Source: Stictocephala bisonia (lineage: Eukaryota > Arthropoda > Insecta > Hemiptera > Membracidae). From it: 64,000 nucleotides of DNA. Shown here in pieces: positions 11,589 through 21,148 of the stretch. The notes under the pieces are model-generated. The model saw nothing but the letters and a program-made list of their open reading frames with translations, made no database searches and was not told the origin of the DNA. Location of the stretch: positions 312,501 through 376,500 of the forward strand of contig JAQJVL010000577.1 in the NCBI GenBank assembly GCA_035578905.1, given 5' to 3'. Both the position numbers and the translations under genes were made by a program. How positions within the stretch are numbered: the first letter of the stretch is position 1; each line of letters begins with the position of its first letter.

Positions 11589-12394
11589 AGGCAGAGCGCT
11601 CCGGAAATTGGTCTTTTCATCTGAAGACTATCAGAAACATGCTCCCGATTTTCCACTCAAGTGGGCATTTCTTGTATGCCAAGTCGAGTCATCTATACTT
11701 GCAAGGTATGCTGAATCTTGAGAAAATAATGACTCCTGAAGAATTTCACTCTTTCACAGCTTTAGGCTATTTTACTATTAGACGAACGGATAAATTTTGG
11801 AGTGGGATCATGTCTGATCAAACTATTGAGCAGACTCTTATGAGAATGTTCAAATCATCTGGCGGATTAACGCACGGCCGTGGTATTACTGAGAGTACGC
11901 TGGCATCGTGGACCCTTGGAATGATACGTCTACAAGATGTTTGTGAGCAAATAACAGAATACTGCAACCTTTCAATGGATACTTCAGAACAACATATTGA
12001 TTACCGAGATTCACGCATACAACGTGACAATGAAGATCTTGAAAAAGTCGATAATTGGTTCGCAACTCATGACTTTATCCTAGATCGCTCGGAATTAATT
12101 TGCATTGCTAACGGTATAGTTGCTTCAGATAATATTAATTGTCAACGTGCCTTTGAGATAGGAGAAGATTTGATTACTAATATCACAGGATCTGATTTTC
12201 AACGGCTATCATTTCAGCGTAAAAATAAGGTTCTTCCTTTCAGCGCTATGACAAGTACTATTGAAGTTGATAAATCTCGTGTCGTCATTAATCCATTACT
12301 CTTATTTCAACGAATGTGCATTTCAAGAGTCGGTGATGTCAAAGCATACTTAGGGTATGAATAAGCACCTTTCCCATTGTCATTATTCGCGGAG
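11504..12394 (+). pseudogene. piece 3: central region, second part
   Basis: Frame 2 takes over with KGPTATLWVQYYRLVTLLKHFIEAERSGNW, and continues with an FHSSGHFLYAKSSHLYLQ block and HGRGITESTLASW. This combination recurs in long uncharacterised invertebrate proteins of mobile origin. A TAA at 12362-12364 interrupts YLGYE-APFPL; one base change from a Leu codon would explain it. The frame is then sense up to the shift near 12395. The piece has no independent start. Confidence 0.6.
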
Positions 12395-12399
12395 GATGG

Positions 12400-13770
12400 A
12401 TGAGAAAAGGTACTAAGTCATCTTTGTTTAATGCCTTTACACCAGTGGAACGATCCTCTAACATCAGCGCCAGGAGTCATTTTGTCATCGATGGTGGTTT
12501 GCTTTTACATAAAGTAGTTTGGGATCGAAATTCATCGTTCAATGATATAACTACTAAATATGTCAAATATGTACAAGAACGCTTCGGGCTCTCTGCAAGC
12601 ATTGTGTTTGACGGTTACTCAGACGACCCTGATGTCGCAGGAACAAAGTCTTGGGAGCGTTTGCACCGCACGAAAAAACACCAGTCGACAGAAGTTAAAT
12701 TTGACAAGAACACCATACCAACGTTATCACAAGAGAAATTTCTTGGTAATGAGAAGAACAAATCTAACTTTATTATACTTCTTAAAACTGTATTCTCGGA
12801 AATAGGTTTCACTGTTGACCAAGCAGAATCAGATGCAGACAGTCTTATCGTTCGCTCTGCTCTTGCTGCATCTCCATTATTCAATACCGTTACTATTGTA
12901 GCTGAAGATATTGATATACTGATATTGCTCACAGCACTTGGTAGAGAACAAACAAATGTATTTTTTTTAAAACCATCAAAAGGACGAATAGCAGAACAAT
13001 TATATAATGCGTCAGGTTTTATATACGGAGATGTCATTGCGGATAACTTGCTGTTTCTTCATGCTTTTTCGGGATGTGACACAACTTTAGCTCCTTACAA
13101 TATCGGTAAAATGAAATTTGTGAAAGCCCTGGAAAAACATATAGAGTTTGCAAGTGGAACGGCTTTGTTTCTCAACAAGAGAGTTGACCCTGCTTTGCTC
13201 ACTGTAATTGGTGAACGTTTTTTTATCTCTTTATACGGTGGTAATAAAGATGATAATTCTCTTGACAGCCTAAGATACAAACAATTCGCCAAGGCAGTGA
13301 CAAAAAGTACATTTAATTTATCTTCACTTCCTCCAACACAAGACACAGCTCGCTTTCATACTTTCCGAGTCTACCATCAGGTCCAGACGTGGCTTGGTAA
13401 TAATAATGATCCTGAAGACTGGGGCTGGAAAAAATGTGGAAAATTATTGATGCCAGTGCAGAGCTCTAAACCTCCAGCACCCCCTGAGCTTCTTAAATTG
13501 ATCTTTTGTAAATGCAAAGGAAACTGTGGAGCGATGTGTGGATGTCGAAAAGCAGGGCTAAAATGTTCCGCAGTGTGCTTCCATTGTTCTGGAGAGACTT
13601 GCAGTAACGTAATGGAACTCTCAGAATTAACAAATGAAAATGACTTTGATGATGAACCGCCGACATTGACACCCCTTCCTTCTCCAGTTCTCCCACTGAT
13701 ATTTGATTCAGAAAACCGATCAGATGCTGAGCTGCAGCCTGGTCCATCGAAAAGACCGAGGACGGAGTAG
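12400..13770 (+). pseudogene. piece 4: FEN1/XPG-like nuclease plus CXC domain
   Basis: 456 codons are intact. Acidic residues fall in the order and context of the seven FEN1 metal ligands: D31 (VIDGG), D71 (VFDGY), E143 and D145/D147 (AESDADSLIV), D170 and D172 (VAEDIDILILL), D227 (SGCDTT). Compare FEN1 D34, D86, E158, E160, D179, D181, D233. A structure-specific nuclease of this fold cuts flaps or branched DNA, which fits processing of transposition intermediates. Residues 370-401 carry a tesmin/TSO1-like CXC cluster (Cys 370, 372, 376, 380, 382, 389, 393, 396, 401), a likely zinc-bound DNA contact. The C-terminus is acidic then basic, with a possible nuclear signal (KRPRTE). This piece could still be translated if it had its own promoter, but the upstream breaks make the element non-autonomous. 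Confidence 0.75.
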
Positions 13771-13784
13771 TTCAAATTTATAAT

Positions 13785-14497
13785 TATTTTCTACCTGGAC
13801 AGCATTCTCGGTAACGGCCGTCACATTTAAAATTATTTTAAAAATCAATAATTAATTGTAAAATTCTGTAATGGAGTGGAAAAGAGTCAATAATTAATTA
13901 TTAATAACATTGCAAGATTACTAATTAAAAGAATTATAATAACAAAATAAAAAAAATAAATAAATAACTGATGACACATTATTAGTACCCATGTATAAAA
14001 TATGTATAGTTAAGAGTACTGAAAAATAGTACTCACTTCGGAGCGCTGTAAAACCTTAGCTATTGACTAAATGAAAAAATGTTGCTTATAAAAGTTGTTC
14101 CTTAAAAAACTATCTACAAAAATGGTCTGATATCGTTTTTTCGTAAAATGATAAAAAAAAGTTATATCGAAAAATATAAATTTTTTTCTTGAATTTCTGA
14201 ACATTTTCACTTATAACTTTTTTATTTATAGTTTACGACAAAAAATTACTGGACCAAAGTTATAGATAATTTAATTAGCAACAAAAAACGTTCACAAAAT
14301 TTTGTTATCAGATAAATAGTTTAAGAGATATATCGTAAAAACCGTTTCAACCCCTATTTTCAAGATGGCGGCCGTGGGACAAGGGTGGCGACCCCACAAA
14401 CTTGATTTTAGCTTTACACTTACCCCCCCTATACATCAAAAAATAAAATTGCGTCCTCTAAGAAACGCAACCCCAAATGTAACTTTTCAATGGACTA
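13785..14497 (-). repeat. right terminal inverted repeat of the Academ-like transposon
   Basis: This is the mirror image of 8354-9072. It begins 14 bp after the stop of the transposon gene, so the arm supplies the 3' UTR. It carries AAGATGGCGGC at 14362-14372, in the mirrored position of the left-arm copy. Confidence 0.9.
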
Positions 14498-14744
14498 TTA
14501 GGATATGCTACAATATAACAATACTTTTGGAACATCTTTTATATAAAAGGCTATGAATTGAAACAGTAAAGTATGTTTGTTTGGCTTGAATAGTACATTA
14601 TTTTTGTTTAACTTTTGTATCAACTATATTTGTTTCTACACAATTTAAAACGATTGAAATATTTCATGATATTTGTTCATAAAAATAACATGATGATTAC
14701 AATATATTAAATGTACAACATTAAAGTAAACCCCGTGCTTAAAT

Positions 14745-15645
14745 ATAACAACAATCTGATATATCTTATAACAGCTTGTTGGCGAAACGTTGTTACCCTC
14801 GTCAAAGCTAACCACAAGTTGAACACTGAGTATTGGATGTTTGAGAAAGTTAAATATATTAGAACAGTTACAATACAACGTTGTTCCCCTCGTCAAAGCT
14901 AACCACAAGTTGAACACTGAGTATTGGATGTTTGAGAAAGTTAAATATATTAGAACAGTTACAATACAACGTTGTTCCCCTCTTCAAAGCTAACCACAAA
15001 TTGAACACTGAGTATTGAATGTTTGAGGAAGTTAAATATAATAACAATCTGATATAGTTTATAACGGCTTGTTGCTGAAACGTTGTTCCCCTCGTCAAAG
15101 CTAACCACAAGTTGAACACTGAGTATTGGATGTTTGAGAAAGTTAAATATATTAGAACAGTTACAATACAACGTTGTTCCCCTCTTCAAAGCTAACCACA
15201 AATTGAACACTGAGTATTGAATGTTTGAGGAAGTTAAATATAACAACAATCTGATATAGTTTATAACGGCTTGTTGCTGAAACGTTGTTCCCCTCGTCAA
15301 AGCTAACCACAAGTTGAACACTGAGTATTGGATGTTTGAGAAAGTTGAATATATTAGAACAGTTACAATACAACATTGTTTTCCTCGTCAGAGCTAACCA
15401 CAAGTTGAACACTGAGTATTGGATGTTTGAGAAAGTTAAATATATTAGAACAGTTGCAATACAACGCTTTTCCCCCTCGTTAGAGCTAACCACAAGTTGA
15501 ACACTGAGTATTGGATGTTTGAGAAAGTTAAATATATTAGAACAGTTGCAATACAACGCTATTCCCCTCGTCAAAGCTAACCACAAGTTGAACACTGAGT
15601 ATTGGATGTTTGAGGAAGTTGAATATATTAGAACAGTTAACATTG
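14745..15645. repeat. tandem array of a 91-bp unit with a variant unit of about 103 bp
   Basis: The core unit runs from AACGTTGTTCCCCTCGTCAA through AACCACAAGTTGAACACTGA to AGAACAGTTACAATAC, 91 bp (for example 14877 to 14968). A longer variant carries ACAATCTGATATAGTTTATA before the shared start. Together they make about 9-10 units with a higher-order alternation. Minus-strand open frames across the array repeat FNLWLALTRGTT and are by-products of the repeat. Located about 250 bp from the transposon's right end. Confidence 0.9.
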
Positions 15646-16074
15646 TTTTCCCTACTTCACTAGCCCATTGGTGGATATCTACAAAAGATCCATTACAGAG
15701 TTTTTAAATGTCTTTTGACAAACCTTAAAAACAGCCGATAAACACTACGATAACATATGTTTTTCATATTGTTTTCAATAATTAATTGTACTAAGTCAAT
15801 AAAAACTTTAGTTTGTTGTTTGTTGAATGTCTTAACAACATTTGTTTTTATCATTTTACCTTCTGATAATTCATTTTTTTATTTGTTTAACTTAATTGCA
15901 AAGTTAACAAATGATGATTTGAATATCTTTAGAAGTAAAAGTGCTATGTTTTATTTTTAAATGTTGAACTACTAATCACTTGAACTAAAATGCAAATTAA
16001 TTTAGATTGGAATGAATTTCAGGCATGCTGAAAGTTCAGAAATGCTTATGGCTTTGGGAAAATGGTTTCAGAAC
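15646..16074. other. AT-rich non-coding sequence
   Basis: Nothing recognisable. Two short open frames here have no coding features. Confidence 0.4.
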
Positions 16075-16232
16075 GTTACAAGGACTAACTAGAATCTACA
16101 GTTTCCAGTGACAACCGCGTCAAGGTATTATCTACAATATATGATAGCACCATGACGTGGTTGTCACCGGAACCTGTAAATTCTAGTTATGACACCGGCC
16201 GCTTAAGCCTAAGTTCTAAGTTACAAGGACTA
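16075..16232. mobile_element. 132-bp hairpin insertion flanked by 13-bp direct repeats
   Basis: The 13-bp sequence GTTACAAGGACTA occurs at 16075-16087 and again at 16220-16232. Between them lies an imperfect hairpin: AACTAGAATCTACAG and onward pairs with the segment ending CTGTAAATTCTAGTT. The stem is about 40 bp with about four mismatches, and the loop is about 25 nt. An exact 13-bp duplication suggests an insertion made by a LINE-type endonuclease, but the insert has no poly(A) tail. See the finding. Confidence 0.55.
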
Positions 16233-17760
16233 TTTGCTTTAACGCATATCCTGATTGTGAGTATTAGCATTGATTTTATACATACATATTTTAATTCTTT
16301 ATTTATTTTATATTTATTTACTTTCTTATGTGACCCATTGTGGAGTCATCTTGTAGTCCATGTAAACGTAATGCAGTTTAAACCAGCAGAGTTAATACCT
16401 CACTAGCTCACCAAATTACAGGCACAAGAATTACTATTAGATTGTATAAATAACCATAGTTGGTGTATATAATCAATGGTATTAGTATGTAAGAGCATGA
16501 TACCTGATCGATTGTATTTGTTCTACTCTAAGAAGATCCTCCAGCAGATTTTTGTCACAGTTCTCCATCTCCAGCGTATAGTTTGCTCTCTCTTACCTGC
16601 CTTTGATTTTCTATCATATAATGCCTCCCTCTTATGAACATATCCTTTACATAATCAATGTTTCTTACTAGAAATGTCTCTCATTGTATTTTAAAATGTG
16701 CTCTTAGAGTAATTGCATGTTATTTTAAACACCACCTCTGAGACTGTCGTGCGTTAAGTGTTAGTTGGATGGTATGTACGTCAGTACAATTAATGAAACC
16801 AATTTCCGTTTATTCCCATAGTATTACAATAAAAATCACTCATTTGAGTATTTTTACATATTTTAAATACAACTAAATATGTACTGTATAAGCTTGTGTT
16901 ACAATTCAAATTATCAATAAAGCTTTTAAATTTAAGATATAAAGTTGAATAAAAACTAACAATGATTAATCACAATTCACAATGTTATATTTATATTTTT
17001 ATTTTTTTACATTTCATTTTAATGAGCTGTAAGTAAATACATGGGATAGGGGTAGGTAGCATGACATGCATGAACAATAATGGGTCTCCGAGGGCGTCTT
17101 CATACATGTCTCTGTGTTTACTAATGAACACTGCAGCAAACACACATTACGGGTATGTAATGACATAACATGAAAGTGTGCCGCATGCTCTGTATATACT
17201 TATCTCTCTATGATAAAATCATTTATTTTTCACAAGGTCGTTTAGCAATATAATTTATTCTTTAATGATAAATTGATTTTATTTTATTGCTTAAGAAACA
17301 CGTTTACGTCGTTGATTTTAATATTCTAAGGACTTTAAAACTAGATAAAATGGTAACAACAACATCATCATGCGTTTCACAATATAATCACTATCCCCAG
17401 ATGGTAGGCCATGCTGGAACGTCGCATCCTAAGCAATATTAATGAGAAACTGAGGATGCCACATTAAAGCACGAATCAAACATTTAGTGAAAATGAATTA
17501 CTGAAATTGTGGTTGTTATCAGAGATATAGATTTGATTTATAACATCGGTTGATTAAATCTAAGTTTCCAAAGAAAAGCGTCTAAAGAACACTAGGTACT
17601 AGTCTCAACATATCAAAAAGAAGAACTGAAATAAATCAAAATTTAAATTACTAACCACGTAGTCTTGGAACTATCATTGGTGAATTTAATTATTTTTTCA
17701 TTTACACTCAACTATTCAAATAATTGAGGACACTTTGGGAAAGAGTTAGTAAAGACTTAA
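16233..17760. other. AT-rich non-coding sequence
   Basis: I scanned both strands and see no coding motifs, tRNA-like boxes or long repeats in this stretch. Confidence 0.4.
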
Positions 17761-17764
17761 ACTA

Positions 17765-17836
17765 TTGGATATTCGACGTTGGACCGCAGACTGCTTTATC
17801 TGAGGCTTTAGCGACTAAGCCACCATGCAAAAAAAA
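17765..17836 (-). repeat. weak tRNA-like sequence, possible SINE head
   Basis: On the minus strand TGGCTTAGTCG resembles an A box. About 35-40 nt downstream a TCGAATATCC-like segment resembles a degenerate B box. It is followed, on the plus strand, by an A-run and (TA)n at 17828-17861. The body of a SINE is not evident. Confidence 0.25.
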
Positions 17837-17861
17837 AAAAAATTATATATATATATATAGT
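17828..17861. repeat. poly(A) and (TA)n microsatellite
   Basis: A run of A bases is followed by alternating TA. Low-complexity sequence. Confidence 0.85.
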
Positions 17862-17966
17862 TTTCTACTGTTATATTTAAACTATATTCAACTTTAATAT
17901 ATGGTACTTGATGATATTTTAAAAGTGATATCTATTATAAGTTGAAATATTAAATAAAAGAATTAT

Positions 17967-18362
17967 ACTCTAGCCGTTCTAACTTTACCTCTGAGGGGAG
18001 TACAACATGGCAACATTGTATGCCTTGAACGGTTGAATCCTTCCTGTCACACACATAATTTGTTTCCGGTCTAGATAAATCACAACTAAGGCTTGATAGT
18101 TTTTAGTTATAAGTTAAAATTGTCTGTTTGAATTCGTTTTTTTATATTTGTAAACAGAATAAAAAGTACTTCCCAGTTAAACACTGAAAAGATGTTAATT
18201 CCTATTAAAAAATTTATTTGTACCTTCCTACATTATTCCCAATTGTGAGTCACTGGATGTAACATTTAAAGAAGGGCTGTGGTGGTCTGGATGCGACATT
18301 GCCTACGTAGATTTTCCAGTTTAGCCCGCAAACCTCAGAGGTAAAGTTAGAAAGGCTGGACT
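17967..18362. mobile_element. MITE with about 25-bp TIRs and ACT target duplication
   Basis: TIRs CTAGCCGTTCTAACTTTACC (from 17970) and its near mirror ending at 18359 (AGGTAAAGTTAGAAAGGCTGG) bracket 390 bp with no coding capacity. The trinucleotide ACT flanks both ends (17967-17969 and 18360-18362). The parent superfamily is not determined. Confidence 0.65.
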
Positions 18363-18689
18363 ATTACAGCACAGTTATATAATTGGGTAGTTAATGAAAA
18401 CAATTTAAGCAATAATTGTTTATTATTTTACACTCCGGAAATTAATAGGATTGTTCTATGGATTTACATTATGTTGGATAAAGAGTAACATACAATAATC
18501 ACGTTGCCGTATGTAAAGCTCTGTTTGTACTTTGACGTGAATTGCGTTTGTATAAACTTCATCAAATATGAACAGTTTCAATTAACTTTTGTTATATATC
18601 AAGTACAGTATTCTGACTGGACGGTAAATATGGTGTTACTGTACGTTGTGTGTCCATATCGTTGCAACTTACAATGAGGAGACCCTTTA

Positions 18690-18897
18690 ATTGTAAATAT
18701 GTTTTTGAAAACGCCAATCTTCTTCTTAGTCCTACTCTGCCCATTCCCCATAGCTTATTGATCTGTGCGGGGAACTTATTTATACAGACTAAGTGGGTAA
18801 ATAAGTACAGTACTGATATTTACTGTCAGTCCAGACCTGCACTACCTCTCACCCGGGCTCAATGTCACACGCCTAGTCTACCGGCTTAACCGTACAT
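18690..18897 (-). mobile_element. tRNA-derived SINE, family B, degenerate copy
   Basis: The reverse complement reads TTAAGCCGGTAGACTAGG (A-box region), GCAGGTCTGGACTG (degenerate B box), then a body with GCACAGATCAATAAGC and GGGCAGAGTAGG. The body is shared with the clearer copies at 33395-33600 (minus) and 36685-36840 (plus). Confidence 0.65.
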
Positions 18898-18962
18898 TTG
18901 ATAGGACTATAAATTACATCATACAATCAGTTATCCGTATTTAAATTATTTAGCCTACATAA

Positions 18963-19003
18963 TACCACAGAATATAGTGTCTATAGTGTCTATATTCTGT
19001 GAT
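18963..19003. repeat. short palindrome
   Basis: CACAGAATATAG and its inverse CTATATTCTGTG are separated by TGTCTATAGTGT, which itself repeats the inner TGTCTATA motif. A small hairpin of unknown meaning. Confidence 0.7.
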
Positions 19004-19103
19004 AATACACAAAATTATAACAATCCAATGACACATGAACAAAAACATAAATAAATTACTTTCACTTATTTTCAAAAGTAACACGTATGAATGGCTAACT
19101 ATA

Positions 19104-19551
19104 TACAGGGTAGAAAAAATATGAAAACGCTTTCACAATAAAGTTTTTTTTCCATAGATCATTTGATAATTTAATTCTTTTAATAATTGTGTTCCATGAA
19201 GTATAATTTTTTAACAGAATAATTTACTTAAAACCATCAAATAGTGGAGAAATACGAGTTTTATATTCTTAAAATTAGTTACTTTGAAATTCAAATGACC
19301 GCTTCTCTGTAATGGATAAGTTGTTCGAAGTCCAGTTTGCGGCACATAATTTCTTTTGATTAGACCTATAATTTGATACCAAACTCAATCTAGACTTACA
19401 TTGTAGATGTTCTTCCCCTGGAAAGATGAAATGCCAGTTATGGCGTAAAAAAGTGTGTTCTTTGTAACCATGATGATGTACAAGATTTCACGTTTACAAG
19501 CGAAGCCATACAAAAGTTGTAAAAGAGTTTCTATTTTTTTTCCACCGTGTA
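19104..19551. mobile_element. MITE with CAGGGT termini and TA duplication
   Basis: Starts CAGGGTAGAAAAAATA at 19106 and ends with its mirror TATTTTTTTTCCACCGTG at 19549, flanked by TA on both sides. 444 bp, no coding capacity. TA duplication and CAGGGTG-type ends suggest a Tc1/mariner-related non-autonomous element. Related termini occur at 34233-35128 and 51536-52161. Confidence 0.7.
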
Positions 19552-20118
19552 TGCTATATGTACCTTTTTATTTTTCTTCTTAGTATGAATAATACTCTAA
19601 AACACATCCAAACTATTTTAATGATATGTCATTAACACTTAAAGATAAAGTTTATAGTTCAATGTATTGTTCATTTATTTTTTATCCAAAAATGATTTTT
19701 GTTATTAGTTTACGTCACTAAAAAATATGATATGTCTATAATAAAAGAAAATTAATAAAGACAATGTATTAGCTTTTGTAAATCACGCAAGGAACATTTT
19801 TCTAATATAATAGGTTAATATAAGTTTATCACTATTGAAATAACTTAGTACGTAGTAATGATAATATGCAACTCCCTCAATAATAACGGTACACAATTTC
19901 CTATACAACAATTCAAAGATAATAATTATTATTATGGATCGTATACTTAAAAACTTAAATTTAATTTTATATATTATGCTTTAATATATCCTGACTTGCT
20001 TGAATTATCATAATTATTACAAGTCATTATTGAAACTCATAAATATTACATAAACATTCATAATAAATATTCTTAAATAAACAATTGTTGGTATTAAAAT
20101 AATTAGTACCCTTTCACT
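19552..20118. other. AT-rich non-coding sequence
   Basis: No genes, SINE boxes or inverted repeats recognised. Confidence 0.4.
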
Positions 20119-20120
20119 TT

Positions 20121-20324
20121 CACTTATTGTCCATCACTCATCTACAACATGCTTCTAGTTTACTTTTATGATTTGTACATTTATTTTCAACTATTTTATT
20201 TCAACTATTCGATATTTTCACTTATTGTCCACCACTCATCTACAACATGCTTCTAGTTCACTGTTATGATTTGTACATTTATTTTCAACTATTTTATTTC
20301 AACTATTCGATATTTACACTTATT
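20121..20324. repeat. 98-bp tandem duplication
   Basis: The unit starting CACTTATTGTCCATCACTC at 20121 is repeated from 20219 with three or four differences. A third copy begins at 20317 and is cut off. Confidence 0.9.
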
Positions 20325-20344
20325 CAGTGAATAGTTGAATTGTG

Positions 20345-20560
20345 CATTGCAGAGTTAAAGTTAAGATGCCTTATTTTACTTGGAAAGGTTAGGGTTAAGA
20401 ATCCTTCAGTAGCACTTAAACTGGGAACTAACAAGTTAGAGGGGACTTTCAAACCATCACCAGAAACCGGGCAGGCCAACAGTGTGCAAGAGTAGGATCC
20501 CTCACCGGTCACCCATCCAAGGAACAACCACGCTCGATGTTACTTGACGCCGTCGTTTTG
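20345..20560 (-). mobile_element. 5S-rRNA-derived SINE (SINE3-like)
   Basis: The reverse complement of 20500-20555 contains GAGCGTGGTTGTTCCTTGG followed by ATGGGTGACCG. This matches the 5S rRNA internal control region: the GCGCGGTTAGTACTTGGATGGG type sequence that includes box C. The rest is a body, then a tail with AAAATAAGGCATCTTAACTTTAACT near 20345-20375. The tail module is shared with the tRNA-headed SINE at 20745-20945. Confidence 0.65.
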
Positions 20561-20744
20561 CAATAGTGTTAGAACCCTCCAGTCAAGGCTATTGCACTAT
20601 TGGAGGGTACATCGGGCACTGTACTGTAACTTCATCTAAGTTTGTAGTAAGAGATCTTGAATTGAGGACAATTATGAATACGAAATCAGCACCAACAGAT
20701 AAGATATTATGGTGGCACATGCCTGAAACAAATATATTAAAAGT

Positions 20745-20945
20745 TAAAGTTAAAGAATGTCTTATTTTACCAGGCGAAATTAGGGCTAAGGAGCCCTCTC
20801 TAACACAACCTGGGGACCAACGGCTTTACGTGACTGAACACAGGAGCGGCAGTACAAAATCTATTAGTGGTCACATCGGGAATCGAACCCGGCCCATTTG
20901 CGTGGCAAGCCAGTGCCTTAGCCCCTTATCTACGGCCGCTCCAAA
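20745..20945 (-). mobile_element. tRNA-Gly-like SINE
   Basis: The reverse complement starts near 20942 with GGAGCGGCCGTAGATAAGG (A box TAGATAAGGGG). It continues CTTGCCACGC and GGCCGGGTTCGATTCCCG (perfect B box). The stretch around CTTGCCACGC resembles the anticodon arm of tRNA-Gly(GCC). It lacks a proper acceptor stem and continues into a SINE body, so it is not a tRNA gene. The tail GGTAAAATAAGACATTCTTT then AACTTTAACT matches the neighbouring 5S SINE tail. Confidence 0.75.
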
Positions 20946-21148
20946 TATTTACTATTGTATTATTTACCATTATAATTAATATTGTATTATAATAAGCAAA
21001 ACTTTATACATAAATATTTTCATCAATGAATTTGACTGAACGTGATACATGTCGTATCCTAATATTAATAGATATATTGATACGATAGGACTTGCTTTAA
21101 ATACTTCATGTCTACAGTTTAATTGTTAACATATAATTTGTTGACATT

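Larger units (their letters stand above)
9355..13770 (+). pseudogene. Academ-like transposase and XPG-nuclease polyprotein gene, disrupted
   Basis: This is one ancestral ORF of about 1470 codons, from ATG 9355 to TAG 13770. It is now split into four pieces: frame 1 (9355 to about 9903), frame 3 (about 9900 to 11520), frame 2 (about 11515 to 12394) and frame 1 again (12400 to 13770). Breaks: a one-base loss in an A-run near 9900, another near 11515-11525, a TAA at 12362-12364, and a shift at about 12395. Continuity is shown by sense coding across each break. For example, after the TAA the frame goes on as APFPLSLFAEDG up to MRKGTKSSLF. Order of parts: two Cys/His modules, a long central region, then a FEN1/XPG-like nuclease, then a CXC domain. 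I infer that the central region holds the transposase core, but I could not place DDE residues. Its product would act in the nucleus on the element's TIRs. Confidence 0.72.
8351..14500 (+). mobile_element. Academ-like DNA transposon with about 715-bp TIRs and TTA target duplication
   Basis: The element proper is 8354-14497, about 6144 bp, starting TAGTCCATTG and ending CAATGGACTA, flanked by TTA on both sides (8351-8353 and 14498-14500). TIRs are 8354-9072 and 13785-14497. Between them lies one long gene, 9355-13770, whose stop is only 14 bp from the right TIR. The gene ends in a FEN1/XPG-like nuclease and a CXC cysteine cluster. Known: the Academ superfamily (AcademX type) combines TIRs and short target duplications with a transposase fused to an XPG nuclease and Cys-rich domains. 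A TTA duplication would also fit PIF/Harbinger, and a TA duplication with a TIR starting GTCC cannot be excluded, but the protein content is not Harbinger or mariner. TIR arms are very similar, suggesting recent insertion, yet the gene is broken. Confidence 0.72.

Noticed and set aside
8245..14556. Pair of small frames beginning MAAVGQGWRPHK in the two TIRs
   Set aside because: They are the same sequence seen twice because the TIRs mirror each other. They diverge right after the TIR conserved part and have no domain features.
20500..20556. 5S rRNA gene
   Set aside because: Only the 3' half of the internal promoter region matches. The remainder is SINE body, and no terminator T-run follows.
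20860..20942. tRNA-Gly gene
   Set aside because: The B box and anticodon-arm region are good, but acceptor-stem pairing is absent and the sequence continues into a SINE body and tail.
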